From contig JAYQWA010000033.1 of the NCBI GenBank assembly GCA_038148755.1, forward strand, positions 1 to 7,229: DNA of 7,229 nucleotides. The letters run 5' to 3'. Under the pieces are notes generated by a model. It was not told the origin of the DNA and searched no databases. It was given only the letters and a program-made list of their open reading frames with translations. This DNA comes from UBA5109 sp038148755 (lineage in GTDB: Bacteria > Pseudomonadota > Gammaproteobacteria > Pseudomonadales > Pseudohongiellaceae). Made by a program: the position numbers and the translations under genes. Shown here piece by piece: positions 5,136 to 7,229 of this stretch; positions within the stretch are counted from its first letter, which is position 1; each line of letters begins with the position of its first letter.

Positions 5136-5864
5136 ATGGGCACATCCATTCATATTGCAAACGCCAAAGGCCGGGACGCTACCCTAGGCGCAGCGCCAGT
5201 CAAGCGTCCGGAGCCTCCACGCCTTGGCGTGCCTGGGACCAAGATCGAGTTTAAGCGCTACCTTGCTGCCACCGAGTGTGGCACGCATAAAAAACTGGCG
5301 CAAAGCCTGGGCGAAGACTACGGGGCAAAGCTGCTCGAGGCCGACCCCGAGGTTGACATTGAGAAGGTGGGCAGGTTGGTTGGGCAAACCCAGACAGTCT
5401 ATCTGGCACCATCGGGCGAGTTGCTGCATGAGGACCCCAGCTTTGTAGAGGTTGTTTATGCCGCAGACGGCGAAGAAAAAGAGCGCCGCGCGCCTGTTGA
5501 CACGGTCTCCAACGTCAATGCCGACCTGCCGGTGCGCTGGACAGGACGGCTGGTACCGATCAAGGATGCGGTGCGCAAATTTGCCTTCAAGCGGCGCATG
5601 CAGCTGCGACATGTCGACGGGCTGACTTTTGATTTCCTGTTTGATATGGCCAAGGAGCTAGAGCAGAAAAGCTCGTTAATGCTGGTGGGCACGGGCGACA
5701 AAGGTACCTCGGCATTGATCTTTCAGGCTAACGGGAGGCCCTACCGAGGCTTTCTGGAGGGTAAGACCAAGGGCAAGAGCTACCAAGTTATCTTGCACCT
5801 GAGCGAGATGGAGCTGAAGAAGCCCGTCCCCGCAAAAAAGAAGGGGGCGAGCGATGGACAGTGA
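5136..5864 (+). CDS. Ligase-operon protein 2, unrecognised, basic
   Basis: This 242-residue protein is encoded between the acidic protein and the ligase. Residues 1-35 are Pro/Lys/Gly-rich and probably disordered. A middle region has FKRYLAATECGTHKKLAQ (39-56) and strands such as GQTQTVYLAPSGELLHED (83-100). The best-folded-looking part is 131-230, with RWTGRLVPIKDAVRKFAFKR (134-153), LTFDFLFDMAKELEQ (163-177), LMLVGTGDKGTSALIFQANG (181-200) and YRGFLEG (203-209). The C-terminus is lysine-rich (KKPVPAKKKG). Net basic character with a basic tail would suit DNA or partner binding, complementing the acidic tail of protein 1. Its stop overlaps the ligase start by 11 bases. There is no catalytic motif I can name and no family assignment. 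A ligase accessory factor that recognises DNA ends is plausible but unproven. Confidence 0.8.
   Translation: MGTSIHIANAKGRDATLGAAPVKRPEPPRLGVPGTKIEFKRYLAATECGTHKKLAQSLGEDYGAKLLEADPEVDIEKVGRLVGQTQTVYLAPSGELLHEDPSFVEVVYAADGEEKERRAPVDTVSNVNADLPVRWTGRLVPIKDAVRKFAFKRRMQLRHVDGLTFDFLFDMAKELEQKSSLMLVGTGDKGTSALIFQANGRPYRGFLEGKTKGKSYQVILHLSEMELKKPVPAKKKGASDGQ
5841..5847 (+). promoter_or_regulatory. Shine-Dalgarno AAGGGGG for the ligase gene
   Basis: AAGGGGG lies six bases before the ATG at 5854, inside the end of the preceding gene. It strongly supports this start for the ligase and the 11-base overlap between the two genes. Confidence 0.75.
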
Positions 5865-7229
5865 ATTCGTTGGCGGCCGGCCGCTTGGTAAGGCTGTTGC
5901 CGATGCCAGCTATTCGAACAAAGCGCTTGTAGACGAGATGGCAGCCTACAAGCGGCGGATCGCCGGCAATTACCGCCCATTAAGGCCAGACGAAATTGCC
6001 ACGCTGCCCCCCACGGGCCTGCTGGCATCCAGAAAAATTGACGGCGAGACGTGGTTCCTGGTGTCAAACGAGCAAGGCGTGTTCCTCTTGAGTCCCACTG
6101 GCAAGGCCATTCATGGCCAGATGGAGGCTGTACGCTCTGCCGAAGGGCTTGCTATTGGAACCGTCATCGCTGGCGAGCTGTATAGCCATAGGGGCGGCGC
6201 CAGGGAGCGCGTAGGAGACTTGGCAGCCGAAATGGCCAAGGGCGAAAAAGCTGCCACCTCTGCCATTTCATTTGCCGCATATGACTTGGTGAAGGACGCC
6301 GGCACACTGCCATCACCAGCCTACAAAGAGAGGCATGCGCGCCTACTGGAGCTGGTACCGACGACTCCCCAGCTGTCAGTGGTGGACGCAGAGGAAATCA
6401 AGCCTGACGGGGTCAGAGCCCGCTACGAGAGCGAAGTGGCATCTGGAGCCAGCGAGGGGCTGGTGCTGCGCCTGCCCACTGGGCTGATCTACAAGCTCAA
6501 GCCAACGATCACTATCGACGCTGCCATCATCGCCTACACAGCCAAGGCCGACAGCCCCGATATGGCCCGCTCAATCCTGCTGGGTCTTATGCACCCGGAG
6601 GGCGAATTCCAGGTGCTGGGCGGCTGCGGTAACCTCGGCTCTGATGAAGACAGGAAAACCTTGCTGCTAAGGCTAAAGGGCAGCAAAGCAGACTCCTCGA
6701 TTAGATACGCCAGCGACGGTGGCGGACTTTACACTTTCGTTAAGCCAGAAATGGTGGTCGAAGTGCGCGTGACAGACTTGCAGGCAGAAAAGTCGGACGG
6801 CAGCGTGTCTACCACCACGCTTGCTGCCTATGGCGCTGACGGATGGAGGGGTAAAAAGTTCAGCCCCTGTCCCAGACTGATCCACCCTGTGCTTGAGCGG
6901 CTGCGGGAAGACAAGAGCTTGAATGCCACGGATATCCGGTTCAGTCAGGTTGAGCCCTACATGGCGCCACAGGCTGGAAATGACCATGCTCCTGCACTGC
7001 CGGCCAGCACCGTCATCAGGCGCGAGGCTTGGACCAAAGAGTTCAAGGGACAGGTCGCGGTGCGCAAGCTACTAGCATGGAAGACCAACAAGGAAGCGAT
7101 AGACCCGTCATTCCCCGCTTATGTGGTCAGTTGGACGGACTACAGCCCGGGGCGAGCTAGCCCTCTGGACAGGGAGGTGAAGATTGCGCCAGACGAGGCA
7201 ACTGCGATGGGCATAGCAGAGAGGCTAGT
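5854..7229 (+). CDS. ATP-dependent DNA ligase-type nucleotidyltransferase with extra C-terminal region, cut by window end
   Basis: The frame is open for 458 complete codons to the window edge. The nucleotidyltransferase motifs occur in order: motif I KIDG with the predicted AMP-accepting K61; motif III AGELY with E108; motif IIIa SFAAYDLV (139-146); motif IV EGLVLR (201-206); motif V YKLKP (213-217). An OB-like domain follows (about 220-355) with the typical DAAIIAYT, SILLGLM and VKPEMVVEVRV strands, ending with motif VI LREDK (350-354). All key residues for a two-step nick-sealing reaction (enzyme-AMP, then DNA-AMP) are present. The first 55 residues are not a full ligase DNA-binding domain. 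After motif VI comes an unassigned extension with VRKLLAWKTNKEA (403-415) and VVSWTDYSPGR (424-434) that is not part of a minimal ligase. It may bind the operon partners or a DNA end. An RNA ligase is less likely given the OB domain and motif VI. Confidence 0.85.
   Translation, partial: MDSEFVGGRPLGKAVADASYSNKALVDEMAAYKRRIAGNYRPLRPDEIATLPPTGLLASRKIDGETWFLVSNEQGVFLLSPTGKAIHGQMEAVRSAEGLAIGTVIAGELYSHRGGARERVGDLAAEMAKGEKAATSAISFAAYDLVKDAGTLPSPAYKERHARLLELVPTTPQLSVVDAEEIKPDGVRARYESEVASGASEGLVLRLPTGLIYKLKPTITIDAAIIAYTAKADSPDMARSILLGLMHPEGEFQVLGGCGNLGSDEDRKTLLLRLKGSKADSSIRYASDGGGLYTFVKPEMVVEVRVTDLQAEKSDGSVSTTTLAAYGADGWRGKKFSPCPRLIHPVLERLREDKSLNATDIRFSQVEPYMAPQAGNDHAPALPASTVIRREAWTKEFKGQVAVRKLLAWKTNKEAIDPSFPAYVVSWTDYSPGRASPLDREVKIAPDEATAMGIAERL

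Noticed and set aside
5184..5612. 142-codon minus-strand ORF inside operon gene 2
   Set aside because: It lies antisense within a well-supported coding gene, and long antisense frames are common in GC-rich coding DNA.
1..7229. CRISPR array, tRNA, rRNA or complete insertion sequence
   Set aside because: No regularly spaced repeats, no cloverleaf or conserved rRNA segment, and no paired terminal inverted repeats around a transposase were seen.

Overview
The window reads as accessory, mosaic bacterial DNA. Its left part (about 480-3550) is AT-rich, roughly one third G+C by eye. It carries minus-strand genes with A/T-ending codons, several of them unrecognised or broken. Its right part (about 4525-7229) is GC-rich, roughly 60% in lines counted by eye. 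It carries one compact plus-strand operon that runs off the window. A truncated tyrosine recombinase and the C-terminal stub of a HEPN-type protein lie between them. This is the usual look of a genomic-island or plasmid variable region. Nothing identifies the host firmly. A gammaproteobacterium is a reasonable guess from the style of the integrase and of the GC-rich operon, but this is inference only.

Region by region: 1-108 is low-complexity C/A-rich sequence with a run of 12 C and looks like a poor-quality contig end. The stretch 109-530 holds only a possible partial minus-strand ORF start, a GC-richer patch with an imperfect inverted repeat, and a short direct repeat. At 539-1213 (minus) lies a 224-residue PD-(D/E)XK-fold nuclease-like protein. 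A short minus-strand reading frame (1206-1346) overlaps its start by 8 bases. A second coding-looking relic lies at 1385-1540 (minus), so a degraded operon or several gene ends precede the nuclease. At 1707-3525 (minus) there is a two-gene operon of unrecognised proteins (229 and 373 residues, 7-base gap). They share a collinear set of motifs and so look like diverged tandem paralogues. From 3579 to 4100 (plus) is the catalytic half of a tyrosine recombinase with a foreign-looking helical N-terminus in place of the first catalytic arginine region. At 4121-4372 (plus) is a C-terminal fragment with a HEPN-like R-x4-H motif.

The most substantial system is the plus-strand triad at 4525-7229: a 200-residue protein with an acidic tail, a 242-residue basic-tailed protein, and a covalent nucleotidyltransferase of the ATP-dependent DNA ligase type. 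The ligase shows motifs I, III, IIIa, IV, V and VI in order, an OB-like domain, and an extra C-terminal region open at the window edge. The genes are translationally coupled (an 8-base gap, then an 11-base overlap, each with a good Shine-Dalgarno). This implies a co-produced DNA end-joining, nick-sealing or defence/repair complex. I cannot match the two ligase partners to any named family or defence system, and this module is the best candidate for something undescribed.
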